DNA from: Burkholderia sp. PAMC 26561
GTDB taxonomy: Bacteria; Pseudomonadota; Gammaproteobacteria; Burkholderiales; Burkholderiaceae
DNA length: 64,000 nucleotides
Direction: 5' to 3'
NCBI RefSeq assembly: GCF_001557535.2
Contig: NZ_CP014306.1
Coordinates: 496,001-560,000, forward strand
Shown: piece by piece, positions 54,955 through 64,000 of the stretch
How positions within the stretch are numbered: the stretch's first letter is position 1
How the letters are laid out: the number at the start of each line of letters is the position of its first letter
The notes under the pieces: model-generated
Seen by the model: the letters and a program-made list of their open reading frames with translations, nothing else
What the model was told of the DNA's origin: nothing
Database searches by the model: none
Position numbers and translations under genes: made by a program

Positions 54955-56439
54955 ATGGCCGACTTTGAGCTGGGGCTAGTCTGGTTTCGACGAGACCTGC
55001 GCGTGGCAGACCATGCTGCACTCTATCACGCACTAACACGCTGTCGCCGGGTGCTGTGCGCCTTCGTTTTCGACCGCGAAATTCTGTCGCCTTTGTCGAA
55101 AAACGATCGGCGCGTACCGTTCATTCACGCAAGCGTGATTGAACTGGACCAAACCCTGCGCGAGGCCGGGGGCGGGCTGATGGTGCGTCACGGCATGCCG
55201 TCGCATGAAATTCCCGAACTCGTGCGCGAATGCGGCGTGAACGCCGTGTTCGCCAATCGCGATTATGAGCCGTCGGCCAAAGCGCGCGACGAGGGTATCG
55301 AGAAAAAGCTGGCGAGCGCCGATGTTGCGTTTTTCACGTTCAAGGACCAGACCATCTTCCACCAGGACGATGTGCTGACCGGCGCCGGCAAGCCGTACAC
55401 GGTTTTTACACCGTACAAGCGCAACTGGCTGGCATCGCTTACTCCGGACGCGCTGAAACCGTATGCATCGGAGGAAAGTCTGTCAGCTTTAGCGAAACTG
55501 CCGGCGGGTGTGAAGCACGGGATTCCATCGCTGGAATCGCTCGGGTTTAGCAAGGAGCACGCGCCCGCGTTGCCCGCGGGCACGAGCGGCGCGTATCAGC
55601 TTTTCGACGACTTCCGCGACCGCATGACCGACTACGACCGGACGCGAGACTTTCCAGGAGTCAAAGGGCCGAGCTATCTCAGCGTGCACTTGAGGCACGG
55701 CACCATTTCCGTACGCGCCCTGGCCCGGACCGCACACGACGCCCAACGCCACGGCAATCGCGGCGCGGAAACGTGGCTGTCCGAACTCATCTGGCGCGAC
55801 TTCTATTTCTCCGTGCTGCACCATTTCCCGCAAGTGGGCGTACCCGGCGATCACAAGGCGTTTAAGCCGGTGTACGACCGGATCGAATGGGAAACCGGTG
55901 AGGTGGCCGACAGCAACTTCGCCGCGTGGTGCGAAGGCCGCACAGGCTATCCGCTGGTCGATGCCGCCATGCGCCAGATCAACACGTCCGGGTATATGCA
56001 CAATCGGCTGCGAATGGTCGTCGCGAGTTTTCTGACAAAGGATCTCGGGCTGGACTGGCGTCGCGGAGAACGGTATTTCGAGTCGCTGCTGAATGACTTC
56101 GAGCTGTCATCGAATAATGGCGGCTGGCAATGGGCGTCTTCCAGCGGCTGTGACGCCCAGCCGTATTTCCGCATTTTCAATCCGATCACGCAGTCGGAGA
56201 AATTCGATGCCAAGGGCAAGTTCATCCGCCATTACGTGCCGGAACTCGCCGGGCTCTCGGACAAGGACATCCACGCACCGTGGAAAGCCAAGCCGGACGC
56301 GCTGAAGGCGGCGAAAATCGCCTTGGGCGCGGAATACCCGATGCCCGTCGTCGATCACGATACCGCCCGCAAAGCCACGCTGGCGCGCTATGCGGTGGTC
56401 AAAAGCGCGTCCGGTCCTGCTCCGGCCGACGACGAGTAG
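54955..56439 (+). CDS. phrB: Deoxyribodipyrimidine photolyase
   Basis: 494-aa FAD-dependent blue-light DNA repair enzyme of the class I CPD photolyase/cryptochrome family. N-terminal antenna domain begins LGLVWFRRDLRVADHAAL; the C-terminal FAD domain includes TWLSELIWRDFYFSVLHHFP, ETGYPLVDAAMRQ-like sequence (here RTGYPLVDAAMRQINTSGYM), RLRMVVASFLTKDL and WQWASSSGCDAQPYFRIFNP. The conserved Trp residues of the electron chain are consistent with activity. The ATG at 54955 has AAGG nine nt upstream. Its stop is three bases from that of the convergent 452-aa gene. Confidence 0.95.
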   Translation: MADFELGLVWFRRDLRVADHAALYHALTRCRRVLCAFVFDREILSPLSKNDRRVPFIHASVIELDQTLREAGGGLMVRHGMPSHEIPELVRECGVNAVFANRDYEPSAKARDEGIEKKLASADVAFFTFKDQTIFHQDDVLTGAGKPYTVFTPYKRNWLASLTPDALKPYASEESLSALAKLPAGVKHGIPSLESLGFSKEHAPALPAGTSGAYQLFDDFRDRMTDYDRTRDFPGVKGPSYLSVHLRHGTISVRALARTAHDAQRHGNRGAETWLSELIWRDFYFSVLHHFPQVGVPGDHKAFKPVYDRIEWETGEVADSNFAAWCEGRTGYPLVDAAMRQINTSGYMHNRLRMVVASFLTKDLGLDWRRGERYFESLLNDFELSSNNGGWQWASSSGCDAQPYFRIFNPITQSEKFDAKGKFIRHYVPELAGLSDKDIHAPWKAKPDALKAAKIALGAEYPMPVVDHDTARKATLARYAVVKSASGPAPADDE

Positions 56440-56442
56440 AAC

Positions 56443-57801
56443 TCAGCGGACCACCGCCAGGCCACGCTCGATCATCGCGGTCAGCGCCGCCACCGAAGCG
56501 CCGCCCTCCGAAGGCGCAATTCCCGCCGCCGCCTGATGCAGCATCGCGCCGAGCGCCTGAGCGGCGCGCTCGGGAATGGTGGTATCGAGCGGCTGGCCGT
56601 CGGGCATCATCTGCGCTTCGTACGCAATGCGCCGCCACGCAAGGCCGAGCGTGTCGGCGAGCAGCGCGACGTGGCCCAGACCCAAGGCGCACGCAGCCGA
56701 GCCCAGTCGATACGCCGCGTCAGCCGCCTTGATCGCCGCCTGCACATCGATACGCCCCGCCTCCCGCGCCGCCGCCCCATGCTCGATCAACCCGCCGATA
56801 GCCGGCTCGGCGCTCGTCAGGAAATCCTCGTAAGCCGCCGCGTTCACGCGCAGCACGCCGAGATCGCGCGTGGACGCATCGCGCGCCTGCTCCGCAGTCT
56901 TTTCCCACGCTTCTTCGGAGGCTTGCGTGCCCGCGACATGCCAGTGGACGGTCAGGCCGTAATCGCGCAGGACGTCGACCTGGTCGGAGTCTTCCGCCGA
57001 CGCGCCGTATAACGCGTAATCGCGCCACAAGAGCGCGAGCGCGGCGCGTACCAGGGATTTCGGCGCGTGCGTCAAGCCATGCGCCTGGTCGGCCAGGATC
57101 AGATTGAAGCGCGCGTACAGACGGCGGGCATCGGCGGCGTTGTCGGCATCGGGCTGCAGGCGCAGCGCCTGAACCACCGCGCCGGCCAGGCGCCAGAAGT
57201 CATAGGGATCGGGGCCGGCGAGATCGGCGAGGCAGGCATCGAGGATCGACATGGTTTCAGCCTGCCCTCTTTCTTCGTCCACCTTCGAGCGCAGCAGCAC
57301 CAGCAACGCGCGCTCGTAGTGCGCGCGGACGCGGCCAAGGCGTTTCGGTGAAACCGAACGCAGCGTGGCCGGCGCAATGGCACGGCCGGCGAGCGCGAGG
57401 TCATCGAAGGAAACAGGCGCGGCGCGAGTATGTGCGGCCATCAGCGCGTGGAGTCCGCGATAGTGATCGAAAAGCAGTGTGGAACATGCGAGTTCGCGCA
57501 AATTGCGGCGCTCGACGGCGAAACCGAAGTCGCGCAACGCCTGGGCAAACTGGTTGCGCGTCTTCTCCGATAACCCTGCCAGTGGCGACACCAGCACCAG
57601 CGTCTCGGCGAAACGCTGCGCGGGCAGCCACCCTGCCGCCTGCAGGGCCCCAATCGCCCGGCGCAAGACGCCGAGCGTGTCGCCCTCACGCAGGAATGCG
57701 TGCTGCGCGTCGGTCAGCGCCATTTCAGCAATGCGCACCGCGCCGCCGCGCGGATTGGGCAATGCCTGGAACGTGTTGGTCAAGCCGGACAAAGTAGTCA
57801 T
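56443..57801 (-). CDS. Unrecognised 452-aa helical cytoplasmic protein
   Basis: Real gene by length, codon usage and composition, but I do not recognise its family with confidence. It is rich in Ala, Leu and Arg, predicted all-helical, with no signal peptide, transmembrane segment or catalytic motif. Repeating helical patterns such as FAETLVLVSPLAGLSEKTRN, LRDFGFAVERRNLRELACST and ACALGLGHVALLADTLGLAW recall histidine-phosphotransfer-like scaffold proteins (FimL/PilL N-terminus), but no phosphoacceptor His is evident. The ATG at 57801 is the first plausible start; an ATG at 57723 (MALTDAQH) is an alternative. It stands between convergent phrB and the rubredoxin gene; 377 bp without a gene lie upstream. 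Confidence 0.7.
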   Translation of the reverse strand: MTTLSGLTNTFQALPNPRGGAVRIAEMALTDAQHAFLREGDTLGVLRRAIGALQAAGWLPAQRFAETLVLVSPLAGLSEKTRNQFAQALRDFGFAVERRNLRELACSTLLFDHYRGLHALMAAHTRAAPVSFDDLALAGRAIAPATLRSVSPKRLGRVRAHYERALLVLLRSKVDEERGQAETMSILDACLADLAGPDPYDFWRLAGAVVQALRLQPDADNAADARRLYARFNLILADQAHGLTHAPKSLVRAALALLWRDYALYGASAEDSDQVDVLRDYGLTVHWHVAGTQASEEAWEKTAEQARDASTRDLGVLRVNAAAYEDFLTSAEPAIGGLIEHGAAAREAGRIDVQAAIKAADAAYRLGSAACALGLGHVALLADTLGLAWRRIAYEAQMMPDGQPLDTTIPERAAQALGAMLHQAAAGIAPSEGGASVAALTAMIERGLAVVR

Positions 57802-58105
57802 GGAACGCTCACGAGCCGACGCACAGCGCGAGGCTGTACGTTGGATGGATCTGGGTCGAACCCGGGCGCATGTCGCTTCTTACATGCTGTTCACATCTTG
57901 CGATACAAACCCGGACCTACGTTTGCCGAATCGTTTCCTTGGCCAAACACTCCTGCGGATTGGCGTTTTCAGGCGTATCCGGCCCGATGAACGAGCCCTA
58001 CGCCTTCGCCCGTGGTCGCGTTGTGTGCCGCCTCGACACGCCACGTCATACCGCACGTCCATCTTCTTGCGCTTTGAATTCCCTGCTTCACCACCGTAAA
58101 CAACA

Positions 58106-58145
58106 CGCGCCGCATGAAGGCATCCCATCCATGCGGCGCGGTTTT
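58106..58145 (-). terminator. Probable bidirectional terminator after rubredoxin gene
   Basis: 11-bp perfect stem CGCGCCGCATG (58106-58116) / CATGCGGCGCG (58130-58140) with a 13-nt loop. TTTT follows on the plus side and a T/G-rich tract on the minus side. It lies 35 bp beyond the rubredoxin stop. The remaining spacer (57802-58105) holds nothing else I can support. Confidence 0.75.
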
Positions 58146-58178
58146 AAATGCTTCCCTGCATCATGTCCGAGCCTTTGC

Positions 58179-58349
58179 TCAGATCTGAACCATCTCAAAG
58201 TCTTCCTTGCGAGCGCCGCATTCGGGACACGTCCAGTTGATTGGAACGTCTTCCCAACGCGTGCCGGGCGCTATGCCTTCCTCAGGCAAACCCGTTTCTT
58301 CGTCGTAAATCCAGCCACAAATCAGGCACATCCAGCTTCTGTATTCCAT
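58179..58349 (-). CDS. Rubredoxin
   Basis: 56-aa iron protein found by reading the strand directly. The sequence starts MEYRSWMCLICGWIYDEETG and carries the two CxxC knuckles C8-L-I-C11 and C41-P-E-C44 (TCPECGARKEDFEM), ending VQI. This is a standard single-domain rubredoxin with all four Cys ligands and the conserved aromatic core (Y3, W6, W13, Y15, W40). It transfers electrons in the cytoplasm, partner unknown here (alkane hydroxylase or oxidative-stress enzymes in other bacteria). Divergent from thiD; single-gene transcript ending at the hairpin at 58106-58145. Confidence 0.95.
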   Translation of the reverse strand: MEYRSWMCLICGWIYDEETGLPEEGIAPGTRWEDVPINWTCPECGARKEDFEMVQI

Positions 58350-58704
58350 GCTTATGTCGCGTCGGGGAATCGGTTAAATGAGTGCATGATGGTACCGGTT
58401 TGGCGCCGCGATGCCTAGCAATGCAGCAGCGCTGGCCAATCACACGGTTTCCGTCACGATGGACATCAACATGCACGCCGGCATTTCGCCAGCGATACGA
58501 AACGGTGAGCTAGCAAATACCGCGCCGTGCGCGCCGTTTCGGTTCGCTCAAAGTCCGGCGTGATTTTGCTTGCGTCCCCGGAAAAAGTGTTCGGATCAGG
58601 TGGCAAGGCGTCATTAGGCCGCATAATCGTGCCGTTTGCACCGAACCATTTTGTATCCGGCTGCCCGACGATTCTTTAGCCGAAAGACCAGAAAAAACCA
58701 CCCG
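58350..58704. other. Divergent spacer between rubredoxin gene and thiD
   Basis: 355 bp. No gene, no recognisable TPP riboswitch and no clear promoter elements were found. Confidence 0.5.
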
Positions 58705-59574
58705 ATGCCTAGCGATACCCCTCCGATTGTTCTTACTTTTGGCTTGTCCGACCCAACCGGCGGCTCCGGCCTGCAGGCCGATTTACTGACCTTGGCCAGC
58801 ATGGGCTGCCACGGACTGACCGTGCTGACCGGCTACACGGTTCGCGATTCCGCCACCTGCGACGAAGTCACCGGTCTCGAACCCGAAACTGTAGGCACGC
58901 AGGCCCGCATGTTGCTAGAGGATATGCCTGTGGCAGCGTTCAAGATCGGCGCGGCGACGCGTGCGGAGGTCGTAGCCGCGATTGCGGAGGTCGTGGCGGA
59001 CTACGACGATGTCCCGCTTATCCTCGCACCCGATTTCACGCTCGACGACGAACACGTGCTGGCCGCGGACGAACTGCGGGAGTCGATGGCCGATTTGCTG
59101 GTGCCGCAAACCACCATGCTCGTTGCCGATCACGCCACCCTCCTGCAGCTTGCGCAGCCCGACGGTGACGCCGAAGCGCCCACGCTCGACGCTGCGATCT
59201 CGCACCTGCTTTCACAGGGCTGCGAGTACATATTGGCTACGGAAACGGGCACGCACCGGCACGTGAACACGCTGTACAGCGAGGAAGGCCAGATCCGGCA
59301 GGACACGTGGGACCGGACCGAACATCGCATGATGGGCATTACCGATACGCTCGGCTCGGCGATTGCCGCGCTGCTGGCGAACGGGCAGGAACCGGCGGAA
59401 GCCGCGCGCGAAGCGCAAGAATACGTTTTCCAGGCGACGCGAGCCGCCTTCAGGCCCGGCATGGGCGCATATATGCCGGATCGATTCTTTTGGGCCCGTT
59501 CGAACGATGACGAAGAGACAGCGCCCGTGGTGGTCGACGCGCCACCCGCCGCACCTGGCGAAGCACGCCACTGA
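58705..59574 (+). CDS. thiD: Hydroxymethylpyrimidine (phosphate) kinase
   Basis: 289-aa ribokinase-like enzyme phosphorylating HMP and HMP-P in thiamine synthesis. Motifs: FGLSDPTGGSGLQADLLTLA at about 12-31 (substrate loop), GCHGLTVLTGYTVRDS, the acidic VLAPDF-like segment (here LILAPDFTLDDEH) and the C-terminal anion-hole TDTLGSAIAALLANGQ. The last about 25 residues (ETAPVVVDAPPAAPG) extend beyond the usual end. The ATG at 58705 was chosen because the conserved domain starts right after; upstream in-frame codons are unsupported. No TPP riboswitch precedes it. Confidence 0.92.
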   Translation: MPSDTPPIVLTFGLSDPTGGSGLQADLLTLASMGCHGLTVLTGYTVRDSATCDEVTGLEPETVGTQARMLLEDMPVAAFKIGAATRAEVVAAIAEVVADYDDVPLILAPDFTLDDEHVLAADELRESMADLLVPQTTMLVADHATLLQLAQPDGDAEAPTLDAAISHLLSQGCEYILATETGTHRHVNTLYSEEGQIRQDTWDRTEHRMMGITDTLGSAIAALLANGQEPAEAAREAQEYVFQATRAAFRPGMGAYMPDRFFWARSNDDEETAPVVVDAPPAAPGEARH

Positions 59575-59599
59575 AACTGATCTGGAGCGAAACTAAAAC

Positions 59600-60421
59600 A
59601 TGCCGCTGCGCAAAGCTTCGCTCCCGTCACTCAAGAAACATCCCGTCGGCGCAGTCCGTATAGGCTGCGCCGGTTGGGGGCTCACCGACGCCGTCGGCGA
59701 GCACTACCCCGGCGACGGCACGCACCTCGCGCGCTATTCGCAAGTGCTCACGTGCGTTGAAATCAACTCGAGTTTTTATCGGCCGCATCGTCCCGAGACA
59801 TATGCCCGCTGGCGTGACAGCGTGCCCGACATGTTTCGATTTTCGGTGAAGATCCCGAAGGCCATTACGCACGACGCACGCCTCGTTTCGTGCGAACCGT
59901 TGCTCGACGCGTTCTTCGAATCCGCCACACAACTCGGCGACACACTCGGTTGCTGGCTCGTCCAATTGCCGCCCAGCCTCGCGTTCGATGCTGACGAAGC
60001 CGAGGCGTTTTTTGCCTCGATGCGCGAGCGCACCGCGATTCCCATCGCGCTCGAAGCCCGGCACGAAAGCTGGTTTGCGAAGGGCGTCGCCACGTTGCTG
60101 AAATCGAAAAGCGTCGCTTACGTCGATGCCGACCCGCAACCCGATTACTGCGCGATCAAGCATCGGGCGGATACGTCTCTGGCGTACTTCCGGCTGCACG
60201 GCTCGCCGGACGTGTACCGCTCATCGTATGAATATCCTTACCTCGATGCCCTCGCCCTCACGCTTCACGACCGGGCGAAGAAGGCGCACGACGTCTGGTG
60301 CATCTTCGACAACACCGCCGCCGGCGCCGCGCAATTCAACGCGTTACGCGTGAAAAGCCGCCGGGCATTGAACGCCCGTCCCAAGAAACGCATTGCCGTA
60401 AAGGAGAAAGTCGATGCGTGA
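59600..60421 (+). CDS. DUF72 (YecE-like) family protein
   Basis: 273-aa TIM-barrel-like protein of the DUF72 family. Recognisable segments: VRIGCAGWGLTDAVGEHYPG, the TCVEINSSFYRPHRPETYARW motif (split here as TCVEINSSFY and RPETYARW), RFSVKIPKAITHDARL and AYFRLHGSPDVYRSSYEY. Biochemical role unknown. It lies 25 bp after thiD in the same direction and overlaps the next gene by 8 nt, so the three genes form an operon ending at the terminator at 60890. The C-terminus is basic (NARPKKRIAVKEKVDA). Confidence 0.9.
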   Translation: MPLRKASLPSLKKHPVGAVRIGCAGWGLTDAVGEHYPGDGTHLARYSQVLTCVEINSSFYRPHRPETYARWRDSVPDMFRFSVKIPKAITHDARLVSCEPLLDAFFESATQLGDTLGCWLVQLPPSLAFDADEAEAFFASMRERTAIPIALEARHESWFAKGVATLLKSKSVAYVDADPQPDYCAIKHRADTSLAYFRLHGSPDVYRSSYEYPYLDALALTLHDRAKKAHDVWCIFDNTAAGAAQFNALRVKSRRALNARPKKRIAVKEKVDA

Positions 60422-60857
60422 ATACGTGAAGTGGTTGAGCGCTGCTTTGCTTCTGACTGGCGGTTTGACATCGGCAATGGCGCAGACCGCGCCGGCAACG
60501 AACGGAACAAGCGCAACCAACGCGGCCACACCGGTTGGCGATGGAACCTTCCTCCTCACCATCTTCCTTAAGCACGACGAATCGAAAACGCTGCCGCAGA
60601 TTAACCAGCAGTTAAAGGAGCATGGCTACTTCAAGGCGTTCCCTCCGCCCGGCGTTCAGGTGGTTTCGTGGTACGTGATGATGGGTATCGGCCAGGTGGT
60701 GACGCTGCGTGTTCCCGCCGACAAATTGCGCGAAGTGAATCGCGCAATCGAAAACACCGCGTGGGGCGGATACAGGACAGAGTTCTATCCGACCTACGAT
60801 TACAAGGCCACGGCTGAACAGATGCGCGAACAGATGCGCGAACAGAACAGCAAATAA
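60414..60857 (+). CDS. Small secreted protein of unknown function
   Basis: 147 aa with a Sec signal peptide (MREYVKWLSAALLLTGGLTS, cleavage near AMAQ at residue 24). The mature part has a low-complexity Thr/Ala/Asn linker (to about 42) and a ferredoxin-like compact region (about 43-125: GTFLLTIFLKHDESKTLPQI, VVSWYVMMGIGQVVTLRVPA, ENTAWGGYRTEFYPTYDY), ending in a short helical QMREQMREQ repeat. Periplasmic location is likely. The start overlaps the DUF72 gene by 8 nt. I know similar proteins only as hypothetical in Burkholderiales. Confidence 0.82.
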   Translation: MREYVKWLSAALLLTGGLTSAMAQTAPATNGTSATNAATPVGDGTFLLTIFLKHDESKTLPQINQQLKEHGYFKAFPPPGVQVVSWYVMMGIGQVVTLRVPADKLREVNRAIENTAWGGYRTEFYPTYDYKATAEQMREQMREQNSK

Positions 60858-60889
60858 CAGCAAGTAAAACCCGGCTTGGCACGCATACG

Positions 60890-60925
60890 AAAAAACCCGC
60901 ACGGGTTGCCCGATGCGGGTTTTTT
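60890..60925 (+). terminator. Bidirectional rho-independent terminator
   Basis: AAAAAACCCGCA (60890-60901) and TGCGGGTTTTTT (60914-60925) form a stem with flanking A- and T-tracts. It serves the thiD-DUF72 operon on the plus strand and groEL on the minus strand (groEL stop at 61000). Confidence 0.93.
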
Positions 60926-60999
60926 CTTTGACGACTTCTGGCAAAACGCAGACTTCCGAGGAAGCCTGCGTTGTCACGCAATTCCGGCAGATGCCAAAA

Positions 61000-62664
<1,665 letters not shown>

Positions 62665-62749
62665 TCAGTTTTGGCTTGTTCCAGGTCGGGCGAGAGTCGC
62701 GGGAAAGCGGTTCGATCGCGCCGGCTGGAGGCCGCAGGCTTGAAGGTGA

Positions 62750-63040
62750 TTACTTGACCAGAACGGCCATGATGTCTTCTTCGCGCATCACGAGCAGTTC
62801 ATTGCCGTCGACCTTGACGGTCTGACCAGCGTATTTACCGAACAGCACGCGGTCGCCCACTTTGACGTCGAGGGCGTTTTGCGTACCCTTGTCATCGCGC
62901 TTGCCCGGGCCGACGGCCAGGATTTCGCCTTGATCCGGCTTTTCAGCTGCAGCGTCGGGGATGATGAGGCCCGAGGCAGTCTTGGTTTCCTGATCCAGAC
63001 GCTTGACGATGACGCGATCGTGCAAAGGACGAAGGTTCAT
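62750..63040 (-). CDS. groES: Co-chaperonin GroES (10 kDa)
   Basis: 96-aa GroES, standard length. Starts [20 protein letters not shown]; the mobile-loop segment [20 protein letters not shown] and the roof/core segments [19 protein letters not shown] and [10 protein letters not shown] are present. The ATG at 63040 follows GAGGAGTGTGT; an earlier in-frame start two codons upstream is less well placed. First gene of the groESL operon, about 80 bp downstream of CIRCE. Confidence 0.98.
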   Translation of the reverse strand: MNLRPLHDRVIVKRLDQETKTASGLIIPDAAAEKPDQGEILAVGPGKRDDKGTQNALDVKVGDRVLFGKYAGQTVKVDGNELLVMREEDIMAVLVK

Positions 63041-63121
63041 ACACACTCCTCTCTTAACTGAGACTATAAAAAACGCGGGAAACCCGTCCGGCGACTCACA
63101 GAATCACCGGACGGAAAACTG

Positions 63122-63148
63122 TTAGCACTCTCGTGCGACGAGTGCTAA
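63122..63148 (-). promoter_or_regulatory. CIRCE operator (HrcA binding site)
   Basis: Perfect inverted repeat TTAGCACTC-N9-GAGTGCTAA (arms 63122-63130 and 63140-63148), identical to the CIRCE consensus. It lies between the promoter and groES, so HrcA would repress groESL without heat stress. hrcA itself is not in the window. Confidence 0.97.
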
Positions 63149-63178
63149 GTATATGGCACTCCAGTCGGTAATTTCAAG
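63149..63178 (-). promoter_or_regulatory. Sigma-32-type heat-shock promoter of groESL
   Basis: On the minus strand CTTGAAA (63172-63178) is followed after 15 nt by CCATATAC (63149-63156), a good match to the RpoH -35 CTTGAAA and -10 CCCCATnT elements. The -10 abuts CIRCE directly, so HrcA bound there would block RNA polymerase. Confidence 0.75.
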
Positions 63179-63712
63179 AAGGATATGGAGAAGGACGAGA
63201 AATACGCTCGGGTTTCGGAATTTCAAACTGTGACGATTCAACTGGCGTTCGCTAGCGGTTACCGCAACCGACCGTGAAATCTTCTTGGCGATACGGCAGA
63301 TCACAGGCAACGCCACTGCTCGTTTTCAGGTGATCTAAAGAGGAACGGTGTCATTCGTGTTTCGGGTATATACCGTGGAACGCCGAGGACTGCCAATGTG
63401 CGGTACACCCGAATGCTTGCTGGGTTCAGCACCATTGAAAGGTGTAAGTAAGTGCGGGGCGGAAAAATTGGCAACATAGTTGCTGACCGCGCGACGCGAA
63501 ATGAGGCAACAAACCGCTAACGACGTGGTGGTTGAGAGCGCTAGTCGACCCGAAAGCGACGGACCCTCAGACTGACTGAGCGGCCGGTTTTTGCGTGGCT
63601 CCAGTCGCTCGAATGATCTGATCTCCCGCCTCATACATCCGCACCGCTTTGCGCCACGAAGTTATTTCGACAATACTTGAATTATCGAATCGATTGCTTT
63701 ATCGTTCCCCGC
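63179..63712. other. Spacer between groESL promoter and arsR-like gene
   Basis: About 530 bp without a supported gene. The AT-rich segment 63665-63705 (AATACTTGAATTATCGAAT and nearby) just before the ArsR-type gene probably contains its promoter and autoregulatory operator. Confidence 0.45.
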
Positions 63713-64000
63713 ATGGACTCTAATCTCGTCGTACGCGCCTTGAGCGCCCTCGCCCATGAATCGCGCCTCGCGATCTTCCGCCTGCTGGTCGTCGCCGGGC
63801 AAGACGGCATGGCCGCTGGTGATATCGCGAAGCAGCTCGGGCTTTCCCCTTCAAGTCTGTCATTTCATCTCAAGGATCTGTCACATGCGGACCTGGTGAA
63901 GCCACGGCAAGAAAGCCGCTTCATCATCTACACCGCGAATTTTGACGCCATGACAGGCCTGATCGGCTTCCTGACGGAGAACTGCTGCGCCGGCGCGACC
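63713..64000 (+). CDS. ArsR-family metalloregulator (partial at window edge)
   Basis: At least 96 codons, cut by the window end. Winged-helix ArsR/SmtB fold: VRALSAL-AHESRLAIFRLL at residues 7-26, recognition region AAGDIAKQLGLSPSSLSFHL (about 44-63) and wing KPRQESRFIIYTANFD. The end TENCCAG carries vicinal cysteines, as in Burkholderiales ArsR proteins that sense arsenite near the C-terminus. It probably represses an arsenic-resistance operon lying just beyond the window. The ATG at 63713 gives the family's typical short N-terminus. Confidence 0.88.
   Translation, partial: MDSNLVVRALSALAHESRLAIFRLLVVAGQDGMAAGDIAKQLGLSPSSLSFHLKDLSHADLVKPRQESRFIIYTANFDAMTGLIGFLTENCCAGAT

Overview
The window reads as a chromosomal segment of a beta-proteobacterium of the Burkholderia group (Paraburkholderia/Caballeronia-like). 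Evidence: high-GC housekeeping genes, groES-groEL behind a CIRCE operator, an O-antigen locus bounded by apaH and rfbBACD with wzm/wzt as in Burkholderia, a GT/epimerase/WecA-like/WbpM-like block of the kind called wbiF-I in Burkholderia, and the algH-ruvX-pyrR-pyrB-pyrC' order shared with pseudomonads. The genus is inference; no rRNA or other marker is present.

Region 1 (1-9.8 kb) is accessory DNA: a LysR regulator, a PilZ (c-di-GMP) protein, a secreted PRC-barrel protein, a NERD-like protein without the usual catalytic residues, and two paralogous tyrosine-recombinase-like proteins with a C-terminal Fis-type HTH. One paralogue keeps all six catalytic positions and ends in a DES-repeat tail; the other has lost four of the six.

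Region 2 (9.8-18.3 kb) is a gene-poor, visibly AT-richer stretch. I can support only a few short genes: a membrane protein with its own terminator, an overlapping pair of small membrane proteins, and a frameshifted ParB-like HTH remnant. It also holds a recurring palindromic motif (core TTATACGCCGTATAA beside G-runs) and an 80-nt segment that can be drawn as a four-way junction. The best reading is a decayed plasmid, ICE or phage, possibly with live regulatory or partition sites.

Region 3 (18.3-45.4 kb) is a surface-polysaccharide locus in three blocks. (a) 18.35-23.3 kb, minus strand: GT4, 4-epimerase/reductase, WecA/WbpL-like initiating transferase and WbpM-like 4,6-dehydratase, coupled by 4-11 nt overlaps. 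(b) 23.8-34.9 kb, plus strand: manC, GT4, a GT-C-like membrane protein, then rfbG, SDR, GT2, rfbF, flippase-like protein and FAD oxidoreductase. This looks like a CDP-6-deoxyhexose supply line joined to a lipid-linked periplasmic glycosylation module. (c) 35.3-45.4 kb, minus strand: wzm, gmd, wzt, a methyltransferase with a long coiled coil (WbdD-like cap and ruler), a tandem GT4 and two methyltransferases, i.e. ABC-transporter-dependent O-antigen synthesis.

Region 4 (45.9-64 kb) is conserved core: apaH; a ten-gene colinear minus-strand run yqgE-ruvX-pyrR-pyrB-pyrC'-plsC-rfbB-rfbA-rfbC-rfbD linking pyrimidine synthesis to dTDP-rhamnose; phrB; an unrecognised 452-aa protein; rubredoxin; thiD; a DUF72 protein and a small secreted protein; and groES-groEL under an apparent sigma-32 promoter plus CIRCE. 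A partial ArsR-type metalloregulator runs off the right edge.
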